25,762 nucleotides of DNA, taken from SIG565 sp045601525 (GTDB taxonomy: Bacteria; Bacillota; Clostridia; Oscillospirales; Acutalibacteraceae). This document shows positions 7,234 to 16,104 of the stretch, piece after piece. The position numbers and the translations under genes were made by a program. Below the pieces are notes generated by a model that was given only the letters and a program-made list of their open reading frames with translations, was not told the origin of the DNA and searched no databases. Position 1 is the first letter of the stretch. Each line of letters begins with the position of its first letter. Where the stretch lies: NCBI GenBank assembly GCA_045601525.1, contig JAZRZR010000090.1, positions 1 through 25,762 on the forward strand, given 5' to 3'.

Positions 7234-7293
7234 AGTAAAATTTACTTTTTTAACGAAAACTAAACTTCATTTATATGCTTTTTTAACAAAAAT
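7234..7293. repeat. Short direct repeats and AT-rich inverted repeat upstream of mazG
   Basis: The gap before mazG holds two near-identical copies of CTTTTTTAAC(g/a)AAAA at 7245-7259 and 7278-7292, offset by 33 bases (about three helical turns). The inverted repeat AGTAAA-a-TTTACT is at 7234-7246. These could be operator half-sites or simply AT-rich sequence. No clear terminator for the upstream operon is visible here. Confidence 0.35.
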
Positions 7294-7994
7294 CAGGCCA
7301 TTTTTTGCACTAACTTACCAATTACGGCATATAATTTGTCAATCATATCTTTTTGAGAAAGTGCATTTATTTCACGATAAAGAGCTCCCGCATCATTACC
7401 TGCATCATCTGATATTTTGCGAATTGATGCAAATTTTACACTATATGTAGCACAAACATAAGCGATTGCCGCCGTTTCCATATCACAGCAAGCAGCCGAA
7501 AACTCCTTTTTTAAGAGGTCCCTTTTTTCGTCACTTTGAACAAAGCAATCCCCCGTTACAGCCGTTCCTGTTTTTGCATTTTCAAAGAGAGAAACCACTA
7601 TATCTAAAACCTGCTTATCAGCCTCAAAAACATATTCTTGATTGGGCTTTTCACACAGCTTATAACCAATTCCCGTAAGGTCAAAATCGTGCTCTAAAAA
7701 GCGGTTGGGCACTACAATATCATTACGTGCAACGCCCGAAATTCCGCCTGAAAGGCCGTAATTTAGTATAATATCCACACCTTGTTCGGCCAAAGCAGTA
7801 GATGCAACTGCGGCATTCACCTTACCGATACCGCACAAAACTGATGTCACCTGAGCCTCTTTTTCTCCATCGTTTACAGTAAAAATGTTTGCTGTTCTAC
7901 CTGCAACAAGGGTTTCTTTTGATATTCCCTTTAGTCTTTTGGCTAAAGGCTTGTACTCATCGCTATCAGCAATTATAATTCCTATTTTTAACAT
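7293..7994 (-). CDS. 5'-methylthioadenosine/S-adenosylhomocysteine nucleosidase-like protein
   Basis: Nucleosidase of the PNP/UDP phosphorylase superfamily, most like MTA/SAH nucleosidase, which cleaves adenine from MTA and SAH in SAM by-product salvage. The 233-aa protein begins KIGIIIADSDEY, has CGIGKVNAA and YGLSGGIS, the ribose/catalytic segment DMETAAIA and the catalytic-Asp region RKISDDAG. Length matches the family. The N-terminal E(M/E)xE region is atypical, so a related nucleoside hydrolase activity cannot be excluded and I leave the symbol blank. The SD (CGGAG) is formed by the last codons of the upstream zinc-ribbon gene, four bases before this start. Confidence 0.78.
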   Translation of the reverse strand: MLKIGIIIADSDEYKPLAKRLKGISKETLVAGRTANIFTVNDGEKEAQVTSVLCGIGKVNAAVASTALAEQGVDIILNYGLSGGISGVARNDIVVPNRFLEHDFDLTGIGYKLCEKPNQEYVFEADKQVLDIVVSLFENAKTGTAVTGDCFVQSDEKRDLLKKEFSAACCDMETAAIAYVCATYSVKFASIRKISDDAGNDAGALYREINALSQKDMIDKLYAVIGKLVQKMA

Positions 7995-7998
7995 AAAC

Positions 7999-8367
7999 TT
8001 ACTCCGTGAAAATCAATTTAGCGCCGCACTTAGCACAATACGCCGCCGATTCATCAACACCTGCCGCACAAACAGGACAAATGCGTTTGCTTTTAAGGTT
8101 AGAAAGCTGTTCCTTGGCGTATTGAATCTTCTCGATTTGTTGACCGATTTCGGCAACTGTTGCCTTAATGGCTTCATCTGCTTGGCTATCCTTTGACAAA
8201 TAAGAATATGCTTGTTTTCCAAGCTTTGTGTAAAGTTTTACAAGCTTATTTTCAAGGGAAGCGATATCATATTTTTGTTTGGCAACATTTACAATCTCCC
8301 CTGTCTTTTGCTGTGCAAGGTCAAATGCTTCCTTTGCTTTTCCTAATGCTTCTTCAAAAAATTCCAT
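7999..8367 (-). CDS. Zinc-ribbon protein of unknown function
   Basis: I do not recognise a specific function. The 122-aa product has a helical, Lys/Gln/Glu-rich N-terminal part (about 1-92, probably coiled coil). A C-terminal zinc ribbon follows with CPVC (97-100) and CAKC (111-114), the layout of zinc-ribbon proteins with an N-terminal amphipathic stalk. No signal peptide or membrane segment is visible. I choose the ATG at 8367, preceded by AAAGGTGA. The GTG three codons upstream is part of that SD. It follows the uridine-kinase-like gene by 12 bases and is tightly linked to the nucleosidase gene. Confidence 0.75.
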   Translation of the reverse strand: MEFFEEALGKAKEAFDLAQQKTGEIVNVAKQKYDIASLENKLVKLYTKLGKQAYSYLSKDSQADEAIKATVAEIGQQIEKIQYAKEQLSNLKSKRICPVCAAGVDESAAYCAKCGAKLIFTE

Positions 8368-8379
8368 ACCAATCACCTT

Positions 8380-9306
8380 TTAACTAAATTTTCCGTTACC
8401 TATAAATTCACGTATGAGGGAATCATACGGGATAAGTTCTTCATCCAAATAATCAAAAAACTGCAAAGCATCTACAACTGATTTTGCATATTCATAATTT
8501 TCCGCCGATTTATCAACGCCCTTCATTAGTGCTAAAAACTTTTGTTTATACACACACGGCTCATACGGGTGGAGTGTTACAAGCATTTTATCAGCAGTAT
8601 CCTTAAAGGGATATAAATATTTTTCCTCACCCGCCACAACCTGTGACCACATTTTAAGAGTAGCAAAAATATCGGCGCCCCGAGTACGCTCATCTCTTAT
8701 TGCTCGGCGCATAAGTCTTATACGTCGGCTTGAAAGCAATTCGGTGCCAACGCTCGATTTTATCGGACTATTTACGCTTATATATACCTTATACAAGGAA
8801 TTTTTAGGTAAGTTAGAGGTTATTGCGGGGTTTAATGCGTGAAGCCCCTCTACAATCATTACACCGCCCTTAGAAATATCAATAAGTTCGGCGTTTTTAA
8901 TGCTTTTGCCGTTTTTGAAATCGAAATTCGGTATATAACATTTCCCTGTTGCAATAATTTTGCCAAAACAATCTTTAATTTCGGCAAGGTTAAGGGCGTC
9001 CACCGATTCGGCATCTATTTTACCGTTTATAACGGGCAGTGTGTCTCGGTCTCTATAAAAATGGTCTAAGGATACAACCTGTGTAGAAACACCCAATTCG
9101 GTGAGATAGCTTCGTAAAATGTGCGCAGTAGTGGTTTTGCCTGCCCCCGAAGGACCTGCAAGCATAACTATCTTCAAATGCTTACTTTCGGTTATAAGTT
9201 TTGCAATATTTTTAATTTCGTTATGATATTCGTTTTCGCACTCTTTGATAAAGGTCTCTGCATCACTTTTCAAAAAGCGGTTAATCAATGTAACCGTATT
9301 TGTCAT
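8380..9306 (-). CDS. Uridine kinase / phosphoribulokinase-family P-loop kinase
   Basis: P-loop kinase resembling uridine kinase, which would phosphorylate uridine (or cytidine) with NTP. Of the 308 residues, about 1-42 are a helical extension. The Walker A is GPSGAGKTT (51-59). LDHFYRDRD (near 80) and FDFKNGKS (near 129) carry substrate-site residues, MIVEGLHALN (about 150-159) is the Walker B-like strand, and RRAIRDERTRG (near 200) is the LID. The longer, C-terminally extended form is the one common in Clostridia, where it also occurs fused to TGS domains. The start overlaps hemZ by 26 bases. The exact substrate is inferred. Confidence 0.82.
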   Translation of the reverse strand: MTNTVTLINRFLKSDAETFIKECENEYHNEIKNIAKLITESKHLKIVMLAGPSGAGKTTTAHILRSYLTELGVSTQVVSLDHFYRDRDTLPVINGKIDAESVDALNLAEIKDCFGKIIATGKCYIPNFDFKNGKSIKNAELIDISKGGVMIVEGLHALNPAITSNLPKNSLYKVYISVNSPIKSSVGTELLSSRRIRLMRRAIRDERTRGADIFATLKMWSQVVAGEEKYLYPFKDTADKMLVTLHPYEPCVYKQKFLALMKGVDKSAENYEYAKSVVDALQFFDYLDEELIPYDSLIREFIGNGKFS

Positions 9307-10744
9307 AAAAAAGATTTATTTTTTCCTTTCGTGAAATTAGTTCATCAAATCTATCAAGATATTCATAAGGGTATTTATGATTAAAAATTCTTTCGATATA
9401 GCTTCCGCCATATTGCCTTAGTTTTGTTACAGCCGAAGCACCGCAAGCAAGTATTGTATGGGTTTCATCCATAATAAAGACATTATAATATCCCTCTTTA
9501 CCCGCTTTGGCATAGCCAACATTTTCAAGGTTACCCACGGTTTTTGACTGTCGATACATATAATAAGGCACAATACCGTTGTTTGATAGCATTTTTCTTG
9601 CCTTTTTAACCATAAGCGAGGCGTTTTCGCCCTCTACAAGAGTATGATTTACGCCTTGGCTTGTCATCTCCGATGAGCGTTTTAAGGACAAGGAATGCAC
9701 CGTAACACTATCGGGGTCAAGCGCTAAGATTTGTTCAAGGGTGTTTTCAAAACCCCAAGGGGTATCACCAGGAAGGCCGGCAATTAAATCCATATTGATA
9801 TTATCAAACCCTAAAGCACGAGCCAAATTAAAAGCTTCTACCGTTTCCTTTACTGTGTGGTGGCGGCCTATGTTTTTAAGTATTTCATCGCTCATACTCT
9901 GAGGATTTATGCTTATACGGGTGGCACCGTATTTTTTAATGGTTAAGAGTTTATCTTTAGTTATTGTATCGGGTCTTCCCGCTTCTACAGTATATTCAAG
10001 AATTCCGTTTATGTCGAAACATTCGGCGATTTTTTGCATAAGACTTTCTAACTGCTCGCTCGATAAATGGGTTGGCGTGCCGCCGCCGATATATATTGTT
10101 TCAAGTTTCAACGCATTTCTTGTGGCATACTGTGCAGTGATTTCGATTTCCTCTAACAATTTTTCTAGATACGGAACAACTAATTTTTCGCTTGCCTTGC
10201 CCGCCTTGGAAATAAAGGAGCAATATGTACACCTTGTGGGACAAAACGGGATTGCTACATAAAGGCTAAAGGAATTTTTTGAGGAAAGATTTATTATTTT
10301 TTCCTCACTTATACGGGTATCCTTACAAAGACTGATTTTCTCATCGCTTACCAAAAAATCTTTAGCAAAAATACGAGCAGCCTCTTCTTCACCCAAAGTT
10401 TTTTCAAAATGAGAAAACAGTTTTATTGGTCTTACCCCTGTTAAAATTCCCCATTCGGCAGTGTAACCCGTAAGTTCTACAAAGCATTTATAAAGTTCCA
10501 CCGCCAAGCCTCGCTCAAGTTCTTTTAAGTCGTTGGCTTGGATTTGGTTTTTGTATTCAGTTTCTTTGCCATCAAGCCTTAAAAATGCTTTGCAAACACC
10601 GTTTTCCTCCGAATAATCAACCTCTACATATCGTTGTGCGTTAGAGGGGCCATCTACGAAAAGTATTTTTTCAAAAGGCAAGAATATGCGACAAAGTTTC
10701 TCTATTTCGTAATTAAAAAGTTGTTTTTTGTTAAATATCTCCAT
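9281..10744 (-). CDS. hemZ: Radical SAM coproporphyrinogen III oxidase-like protein HemZ
   Basis: Radical SAM protein of the HemN/HemZ group, which catalyses or is annotated as oxygen-independent coproporphyrinogen III decarboxylation. With the ATG at 10744 the product is 487 aa. An N-terminal HemZ-specific region (about 1-155) is followed by the radical SAM core with the cluster motif at C168, C172 and C175 (FCPTRCTYCSF), then GGGTPTHL and later INMDLIAGLPG. An in-frame GTG at 10777 would add 11 residues, but the ATG gives the family-like start. It overlaps the end of the upstream hydrolase gene by 14 bases and has only a weak SD, suggesting coupling. Whether the cell makes heme is not shown here; several HemN-like proteins have other roles. 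Confidence 0.87.
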   Translation of the reverse strand: MEIFNKKQLFNYEIEKLCRIFLPFEKILFVDGPSNAQRYVEVDYSEENGVCKAFLRLDGKETEYKNQIQANDLKELERGLAVELYKCFVELTGYTAEWGILTGVRPIKLFSHFEKTLGEEEAARIFAKDFLVSDEKISLCKDTRISEEKIINLSSKNSFSLYVAIPFCPTRCTYCSFISKAGKASEKLVVPYLEKLLEEIEITAQYATRNALKLETIYIGGGTPTHLSSEQLESLMQKIAECFDINGILEYTVEAGRPDTITKDKLLTIKKYGATRISINPQSMSDEILKNIGRHHTVKETVEAFNLARALGFDNINMDLIAGLPGDTPWGFENTLEQILALDPDSVTVHSLSLKRSSEMTSQGVNHTLVEGENASLMVKKARKMLSNNGIVPYYMYRQSKTVGNLENVGYAKAGKEGYYNVFIMDETHTILACGASAVTKLRQYGGSYIERIFNHKYPYEYLDRFDELISRKEKINLFYDKYGYID

Positions 10745-11360
10745 AATTCGACATATAGGGATTGGTCCTGCGCTCACGCTCTAATGTGGTTTGAGGACCG
10801 TGACCCGACAATACTGTAAAATCTCCATCAAGTTTGTAAAGTTTTTCAATCGATGACATAAGGCTTTTATAATCAGATGTTGGCAAATCGTATCGTCCAA
10901 CCGAGCCTTTGAAAAGTGTATCTCCGCTAAAAAGCAAGGTTTCGGTTATATATACAACGCTTCCCTTTGTGTGCCCCGCAGTTTCAATCACACGAAATCT
11001 TGCCGAGCCAATTTGAAACTCTTCATTATCCGACACCGTTTTATCGGGTTTAATACTGATACTCTTATCCGACCACAAGCCCGATAAGTTTATTTCGGGG
11101 CGCATAAGACCCTCTGCATCATTCTTCCCGATTATAATATCGCAATCCCAAAGGGCTTTTATTTTTTCAACACCACCGATATGGTCAAAATGACAATGCG
11201 TGAGCAAAATCGCCTTGTTGGGCTTATTTAGGTGCTTGTAAGCAAAATCAATCAAGGTGTTATCAATCTCGCCGACATCTATTAAAACGGCAAAATCATC
11301 GCCCCAAAGCATATAACTATTGGTGCCGCAAACCGAAACAACCGTTGATTTTACTTCCAT
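10731..11360 (-). CDS. Metallo-beta-lactamase-fold hydrolase (glyoxalase II-like)
   Basis: MBL-fold metal hydrolase of the YcbL/GloB-like group; likely substrates are thioesters, but none can be assigned. The 209-aa product has the metal-binding THCHFDHIGG motif (H55, H57, D59, H60), a second His in ETAGHTKGS, the bridging Asp in LFSGDTLFKGSVGRYDLP and a final His in LSGHGPQT, so all ligands are present. I choose the ATG at 11360, preceded by CTTGGAGGA, a strong SD embedded in the last codons of dtd. Its position between dtd and hemZ is a common clostridial arrangement. Confidence 0.88.
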   Translation of the reverse strand: MEVKSTVVSVCGTNSYMLWGDDFAVLIDVGEIDNTLIDFAYKHLNKPNKAILLTHCHFDHIGGVEKIKALWDCDIIIGKNDAEGLMRPEINLSGLWSDKSISIKPDKTVSDNEEFQIGSARFRVIETAGHTKGSVVYITETLLFSGDTLFKGSVGRYDLPTSDYKSLMSSIEKLYKLDGDFTVLSGHGPQTTLERERRTNPYMSNYGDI

Positions 11361-11361
11361 T

Positions 11362-11817
11362 TTATTTCCTCCAAGTATCTGTATCAAGGGTTATGGTCAC
11401 AGGGCCATCGTTGACAAGATGCACCTGCATATCGGCACCGAAAACACCTTTTTCCACCCTTTTAACACCATTACTGCAAAGTAAATCACAATACAACTCA
11501 TAAAGCCGATTAGCCTCTGTTGGTGCCATTGCATTGATAAAGGAAGGCCTATTCCCTTTTTTTGTATCGGCGCAAAGGGTGAAATTCGAAACAACAAGCG
11601 CCTCTCCCGAAATATCAAGCAAAGATAAATTCATTTTGCCCTCGCCATCTTCAAATATTCGTAAATTTGCAGTTTTGGTGGCAAGTAATTTGGCCTCTTC
11701 ATCAGTATCGGTATTACCAACACCAAGCAATATCATAAAACCTTTTTCAGCGCTGCCGACGGTTTGACCCTCTACATCTACCCTTGCATTTGCAATTCTT
11801 TGTATTATTGCTTTCAA
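11362..11817 (-). CDS. dtd: D-aminoacyl-tRNA deacylase
   Basis: Homodimeric proofreading enzyme that removes D-amino acids (and Gly from tRNA-Ala) from mischarged tRNA. The 151-aa length is standard. It starts MKAIIQRIANARV and has the active-site loop SNFTL (77-81, where SQFTL is usual), the KGNRPSF segment and the cross-subunit Gly-cisPro motif in NDGPVTI (136-142). The start is a TTG with a GGCGGTG SD about 6 bases away. It follows rel by 11 bases, matching the widespread rel-dtd gene order. The Asn in place of Gln is a conservative change and I expect activity. Confidence 0.94.
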   Translation of the reverse strand: MKAIIQRIANARVDVEGQTVGSAEKGFMILLGVGNTDTDEEAKLLATKTANLRIFEDGEGKMNLSLLDISGEALVVSNFTLCADTKKGNRPSFINAMAPTEANRLYELYCDLLCSNGVKRVEKGVFGADMQVHLVNDGPVTITLDTDTWRK

Positions 11818-11828
11818 AAAAACACCGC

Positions 11829-14024
11829 CTATTGATTGATTCTTTCTATTGTAAATACACCCTGAAGCTTTTCAAGATGGTTTATAATGCTTCTCAAATG
11901 CTCAACATTTTCAGCACTTAAGGTGATTATAATAACCGAATTGCCATCCTTGGTGGGTCTCGCATTTACAGCATGCAAAGAAACATGCATATTGAAAAGC
12001 GCCGCCGTGATATCGGCCAAAAAGCCATCTCTGTTAACACCTATAATTCTAAGAGTTGAGGTAAATGATGTGCGGCGGATATTATCGGTCCAATGAGCAT
12101 TTATCCATCTGCCCTTATCCTCGCGGTTAGAAAAGTCGCGCGGTACATTCACGCAATCTTTTTTATGAATTGAAACACCATGGCCACGGGTTATAAAGCC
12201 GATAATTTCATCACCGGGCAAGGGTGCACAACATTTTGAAAACTTAATAAGGCAATCATCAAGGCCATCAACAATCACACCGTCGCTCGCCCTTGAGTGT
12301 GTAATGGGTTTAAGGGTGATTTCTTGCGGTTTGTTTTGGCTTACAAGTTTTTGATAATCTTCCTTAACCCTCGGCATTATCTTTGAAAGCACCAGGCCGC
12401 CATAGCCAATCGCCGCATAGAAATCATCAAGATTAGAAAAGCGCTGTTTTTGCGCCATATCATTGATAAATCCCTCTAACTCGTCGCCCTCAAGGTCAAT
12501 CCAGTTGCGCCTGAATTCAGCCGCAAGTTCGTTTTTACCTGCCTCAATGTTTTCGGCTCTTTTTTCTTTCTTAAACCAAGCTCTGATTTTCGATTTTGCC
12601 TGATTGGTCACCGCAATATTGAGCCAATCACGACTCGGACCTCTACCTGCCTGATTTGTGGTGAGTATATCGATAACCTCGCCTGTTTTTATAACATGGT
12701 TAATTTGAACTATCTTTCCGTCAACCTTAGCGCCTACCATTCTTATACCAACTGCGGTATGAATAGCAAAAGCAAAGTCAATTACAGTAGCGCCTGCGGG
12801 CAAATTTATAACATCGCCCTTTGGGGTAACCGCAAAAACATCCTCTTGCGCTAAATCAACCTTGATTGTACTGATAATCTCGCTTGAATCGCCCGACTCG
12901 GTTTGAGTATCAAGAATTTGCCGTATCCAAGAGAGTTGTTCAGACATTTTATCGTCCTTGCCCTCAATACCCTCTTTATATTTCCAGTGAGCAGCGATAC
13001 CGTATTCGGCTGTGTGATGCATTTCTCGAGTACGTATTTGAATTTCAAAGGGAATTGCATCACGGCCGATTACCGTTGTGTGCAGTGACTGATATCTATT
13101 GGGCTTAGGCATTGAAATATAGTCCTTGAACCTGCCGGGAATCGGGCGGAAAAGGTCGTGCATTATCCCCAAAATGTTGTAACAATCAGTAATGGTATCC
13201 GTAATTATCCTAAAGGCATAAATATCGTAAATCTCATCGAAATCTCTGCCTTGAACATACATTTTACGATAGATGCCGTGAATGGATTTTACCCTCGCCT
13301 GAATGGTAAAGTTAACTCCGGGTGCTGCCTCTTTAAGTCTTTCGGCAATCTTTTCGTAAATATCGTTAAGTATTGTTTGCCTTTGTTCCTTCTTATGCTT
13401 TAAGAGTTCTTCGATTTCGGCATAGGCAATGGGGTCTAAGTGCTTGATTGATAAATCTTCAAGCTCCTCCTTAATTTGTCTAATACCCAAGCGATGAGCA
13501 ATGGGGGCAAAAACCTCAAGTGTTTCAGCCGATTTTTCACGCTGCTTATAATCGGGAACCGCATCAATTGTGCGCATATTGTGAAGTCTATCAGCAAGTT
13601 TTATAATGATAACCCTTATATCCTTTGCCATAGCAACAAGCATTTTTCGGATGTTTTCAGCCTGAAATTGCTCCTTTGATGAAAAAGAAATTTTACCAAG
13701 TTTTGTAACGCCATCCACAATTAAGGCAACATCTTCGCCATAAAGTTTTTCAATGTTCTCTATTGTAACACCCGTATCCTCCACAGTATCGTGAAGCAAT
13801 GCGGCGGCAATGGACTGACTGTCCATACCAAGTGAAATAACAATCTTAGCAACATTAACGGGGTGAAGATAATATTCTTCCTTTGATGAACGAAGCTGAC
13901 CCTTATGAGCTGTTACACAATGCTCATAGGCCTGCCTTATAAGTTCGATATTATAATTACCGCCTTGTTTTTCGAGCGCTTGTAAAATTTCTTGATAGGT
14001 TTGCTCATAAACTGCATCCATCAT
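11829..14024 (-). CDS. rel: Bifunctional (p)ppGpp synthetase/hydrolase Rel
   Basis: Long RelA/SpoT homologue controlling the stringent response. The 731-aa protein has the HD hydrolase domain (about 30-185) with intact HD (78-79) and ED (82-83) of LLHDTVEDT. The synthetase domain (about 235-345) has RFKD (298-301) and YQSLHTT. The TGS domain is at about 395-455 (VFAVTPKGDVINLPAG), followed by the zinc-finger/CC region with FSKCCAPLPGDEIIGFIT, and the C-terminal ACT domain from about 655. Both catalytic centres look complete, so a bifunctional enzyme is expected. The start (tandem ATG ATG) overlaps the end of recJ by 20 bases with a GGGGGG SD inside recJ. Confidence 0.96.
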   Translation of the reverse strand: MMDAVYEQTYQEILQALEKQGGNYNIELIRQAYEHCVTAHKGQLRSSKEEYYLHPVNVAKIVISLGMDSQSIAAALLHDTVEDTGVTIENIEKLYGEDVALIVDGVTKLGKISFSSKEQFQAENIRKMLVAMAKDIRVIIIKLADRLHNMRTIDAVPDYKQREKSAETLEVFAPIAHRLGIRQIKEELEDLSIKHLDPIAYAEIEELLKHKKEQRQTILNDIYEKIAERLKEAAPGVNFTIQARVKSIHGIYRKMYVQGRDFDEIYDIYAFRIITDTITDCYNILGIMHDLFRPIPGRFKDYISMPKPNRYQSLHTTVIGRDAIPFEIQIRTREMHHTAEYGIAAHWKYKEGIEGKDDKMSEQLSWIRQILDTQTESGDSSEIISTIKVDLAQEDVFAVTPKGDVINLPAGATVIDFAFAIHTAVGIRMVGAKVDGKIVQINHVIKTGEVIDILTTNQAGRGPSRDWLNIAVTNQAKSKIRAWFKKEKRAENIEAGKNELAAEFRRNWIDLEGDELEGFINDMAQKQRFSNLDDFYAAIGYGGLVLSKIMPRVKEDYQKLVSQNKPQEITLKPITHSRASDGVIVDGLDDCLIKFSKCCAPLPGDEIIGFITRGHGVSIHKKDCVNVPRDFSNREDKGRWINAHWTDNIRRTSFTSTLRIIGVNRDGFLADITAALFNMHVSLHAVNARPTKDGNSVIIITLSAENVEHLRSIINHLEKLQGVFTIERINQ

Positions 14025-16026
14025 TATCCCCCCTTAAAAAGCGTAATATTTTTGAATTATCCAGCTCGGCTCTTTTGCCTGGCACTATATCATAACGAAT
14101 AACCGTATCCTCGGTCTTTCTTACAAGACCTAACTCTTCCATAACATCAAGTGAAACCATAGTTTTGAAATAGCCAAGCGTTTTCATATACCTTTGACGT
14201 AAAAATTCTGCTGTCGGTTTTTGTGCAATATCGCGGTAAATCCCGCCAATTTCTTCCCTTGTAGGCGGATTATAGTTATTGCATTGACCCACTCTAAAAT
14301 TCTCGTACAACTGTATTTCTTCAAACAATTTATCTTCATCAAGACCCGATATGCGCCAATTCTTAAGTGTTAAAGAAAGACTGCGCCTACCCATATATTC
14401 CGAAACATCAACCGAAACGGCGACATCAATTATATCTCCCTGTGAGAAGGGTACCGCCTTGGGATGAACGCCAAAAGCTAAAACCTCACTTACTGAGCCT
14501 TTTTTAGCCAAAATAAGCTTTGAATGCTTATCGCCGCTTAATGATACGACCCTTTGCAACGTCATACCAAAAAGCCCAAAAACAGGTACGGGATTTCCCA
14601 TACCGTAAGGCTCTAAAACCTTTATTGCCTCGGCTAAATCTACCGAGAGAGCCGCAACATTGAGTTTACAATCTATCTTTAGTGTAGGAATTGGATACTC
14701 AAGATTTTTAGCATAATCATTTATAGCCTTACGGAAAGGCTCAATATTTTCTTGTCTTAACCCTACGCCTGCCGCCGCTGCATGACCGCCAAATCTATCC
14801 AAAAACTCACTACAAGCATCTATTGCATCATAAAGAGAAAATTTGCCGACACTTCTTCCCGAGCCCGAAACCTCACCATTTTCATCTACTGATAAAACGA
14901 TAGTTGGTTTGCCGAATTTTTCAACTATTCTTGAAGCAACTATTCCTACAACACCTTTATGCCAATTATCGCCCTCAACGACAATAACCCTATCGTACTC
15001 ATAGCCGTTTTCGATAATTTTTTCAATAGCCGCTTTGGAAATTTCGGCTTCGGTTTTATGGCGTTCGGCATTAAATTCTTCAAGCCTTGCTGCCAAGGCC
15101 GACGCTTTATGGAAATCATTTGACAAGAGCAGTTCCACCGCCAATGCGGCATTATCTACCCTTCCCGCCGCATTTATACGGGGAGCCAAGCCATAAGCAA
15201 CCCTTGAAGCAGTAACCTCGCCTCTCTTAATGCCTGCCGCATTAAGCATAGCGACAATTCCCATTTTCGAAGTATTGTTAATGTAGTAAAGCCCTTGCCT
15301 TACCATGTCCCTATTCTCGTTCACAAGGGGCATTATATCGGCAATAAGACCGATTGTAACAAGGTCACTATACTTGTGCAAATGCTCCTCACATTCACAT
15401 CCGCTTACTGCCGAGGCAAGCTTATAAGCTACCTCTACTCCGCTTATTTCCTTAAAGGAAACAGCCGAATCTTTTCGATGTGGATTAACAACTGCAAGGG
15501 CGTTAGGCAGTTTTTCCTTGGGTAAATGATGGTCGGTAACAACTGTTTTTATGCCGACGGAATTCGCATAGTCAATTTCCTCAATACTTGCAATACCGTT
15601 ATCGACGGTTACAATAAGTTTTACCCCGTCACAACTCAACTTATCAATCGTGCCTACCGACATTCCATAGCCTTCTTCAAATCTATCGGGTATGTAGTAA
15701 ATCACATCGGCGCCGAGATTTTTAAGTGCATCATATAAAACGGCAGTTGCAGTAACACCATCGCAATCAAAGTCACCATATACGGCTATGCGCTCGCCTT
15801 TATCAATAGCGTTTCGTATAGCCGCCACTGCCGCTTCCATATCGGGCAATTCATAGGGTGAAGAAAATATAGGCTCATAAGACAAAAATTGTTCTAAATC
15901 CGAGGGGTCATTATATCCGCGTGATGCGGCAATAAGAGCAACAAAGGGGTCAGTATCGCACTCATTTGCAAGAGTTGATGCCGCCGCTTTATCCACTTCA
16001 CTTATCAACCATTTTTTATAAGCCAT
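14005..16026 (-). CDS. recJ: Single-stranded-DNA-specific exonuclease RecJ
   Basis: 5'-3' ssDNA exonuclease of the DHH superfamily acting in recombinational and mismatch repair. The 673-aa protein has motif I DFDCDG (85-90), motif III DHH (165-167), the RINAAGR segment near 283 and the DHHA1 region with GGHAAAAG (near 413), so the catalytic set is intact. The C-terminal part (about 450-673) is the OB fold plus a Firmicutes-type extension. The ATG has a GGGGTGA SD. A sigma-A-like promoter lies just upstream. In many Firmicutes apt separates recJ from rel; here they overlap directly. Confidence 0.95.
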   Translation of the reverse strand: MAYKKWLISEVDKAAASTLANECDTDPFVALIAASRGYNDPSDLEQFLSYEPIFSSPYELPDMEAAVAAIRNAIDKGERIAVYGDFDCDGVTATAVLYDALKNLGADVIYYIPDRFEEGYGMSVGTIDKLSCDGVKLIVTVDNGIASIEEIDYANSVGIKTVVTDHHLPKEKLPNALAVVNPHRKDSAVSFKEISGVEVAYKLASAVSGCECEEHLHKYSDLVTIGLIADIMPLVNENRDMVRQGLYYINNTSKMGIVAMLNAAGIKRGEVTASRVAYGLAPRINAAGRVDNAALAVELLLSNDFHKASALAARLEEFNAERHKTEAEISKAAIEKIIENGYEYDRVIVVEGDNWHKGVVGIVASRIVEKFGKPTIVLSVDENGEVSGSGRSVGKFSLYDAIDACSEFLDRFGGHAAAAGVGLRQENIEPFRKAINDYAKNLEYPIPTLKIDCKLNVAALSVDLAEAIKVLEPYGMGNPVPVFGLFGMTLQRVVSLSGDKHSKLILAKKGSVSEVLAFGVHPKAVPFSQGDIIDVAVSVDVSEYMGRRSLSLTLKNWRISGLDEDKLFEEIQLYENFRVGQCNNYNPPTREEIGGIYRDIAQKPTAEFLRQRYMKTLGYFKTMVSLDVMEELGLVRKTEDTVIRYDIVPGKRAELDNSKILRFLRGDNDGCSL

Positions 16027-16061
16027 AATTTCACCCCTTATAAAATATAATTATTCACCTA

Positions 16062-16090
16062 ATCATAACATTTTTATTCGAAATTTGCAA
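16062..16090 (-). promoter_or_regulatory. Sigma-A-type promoter for the recJ-rel operon
   Basis: Minus strand TTGCAA (16085-16090), exact 17-base spacer, TATGAT (16062-16067), placed in the 78-base gap before recJ, 35 bases upstream of the start codon. Good spacing and near-consensus boxes support it. It probably serves the eight tightly spaced genes down to 7293. Confidence 0.6.
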
Positions 16091-16104
16091 TAGAAATATA
16101 CAAA

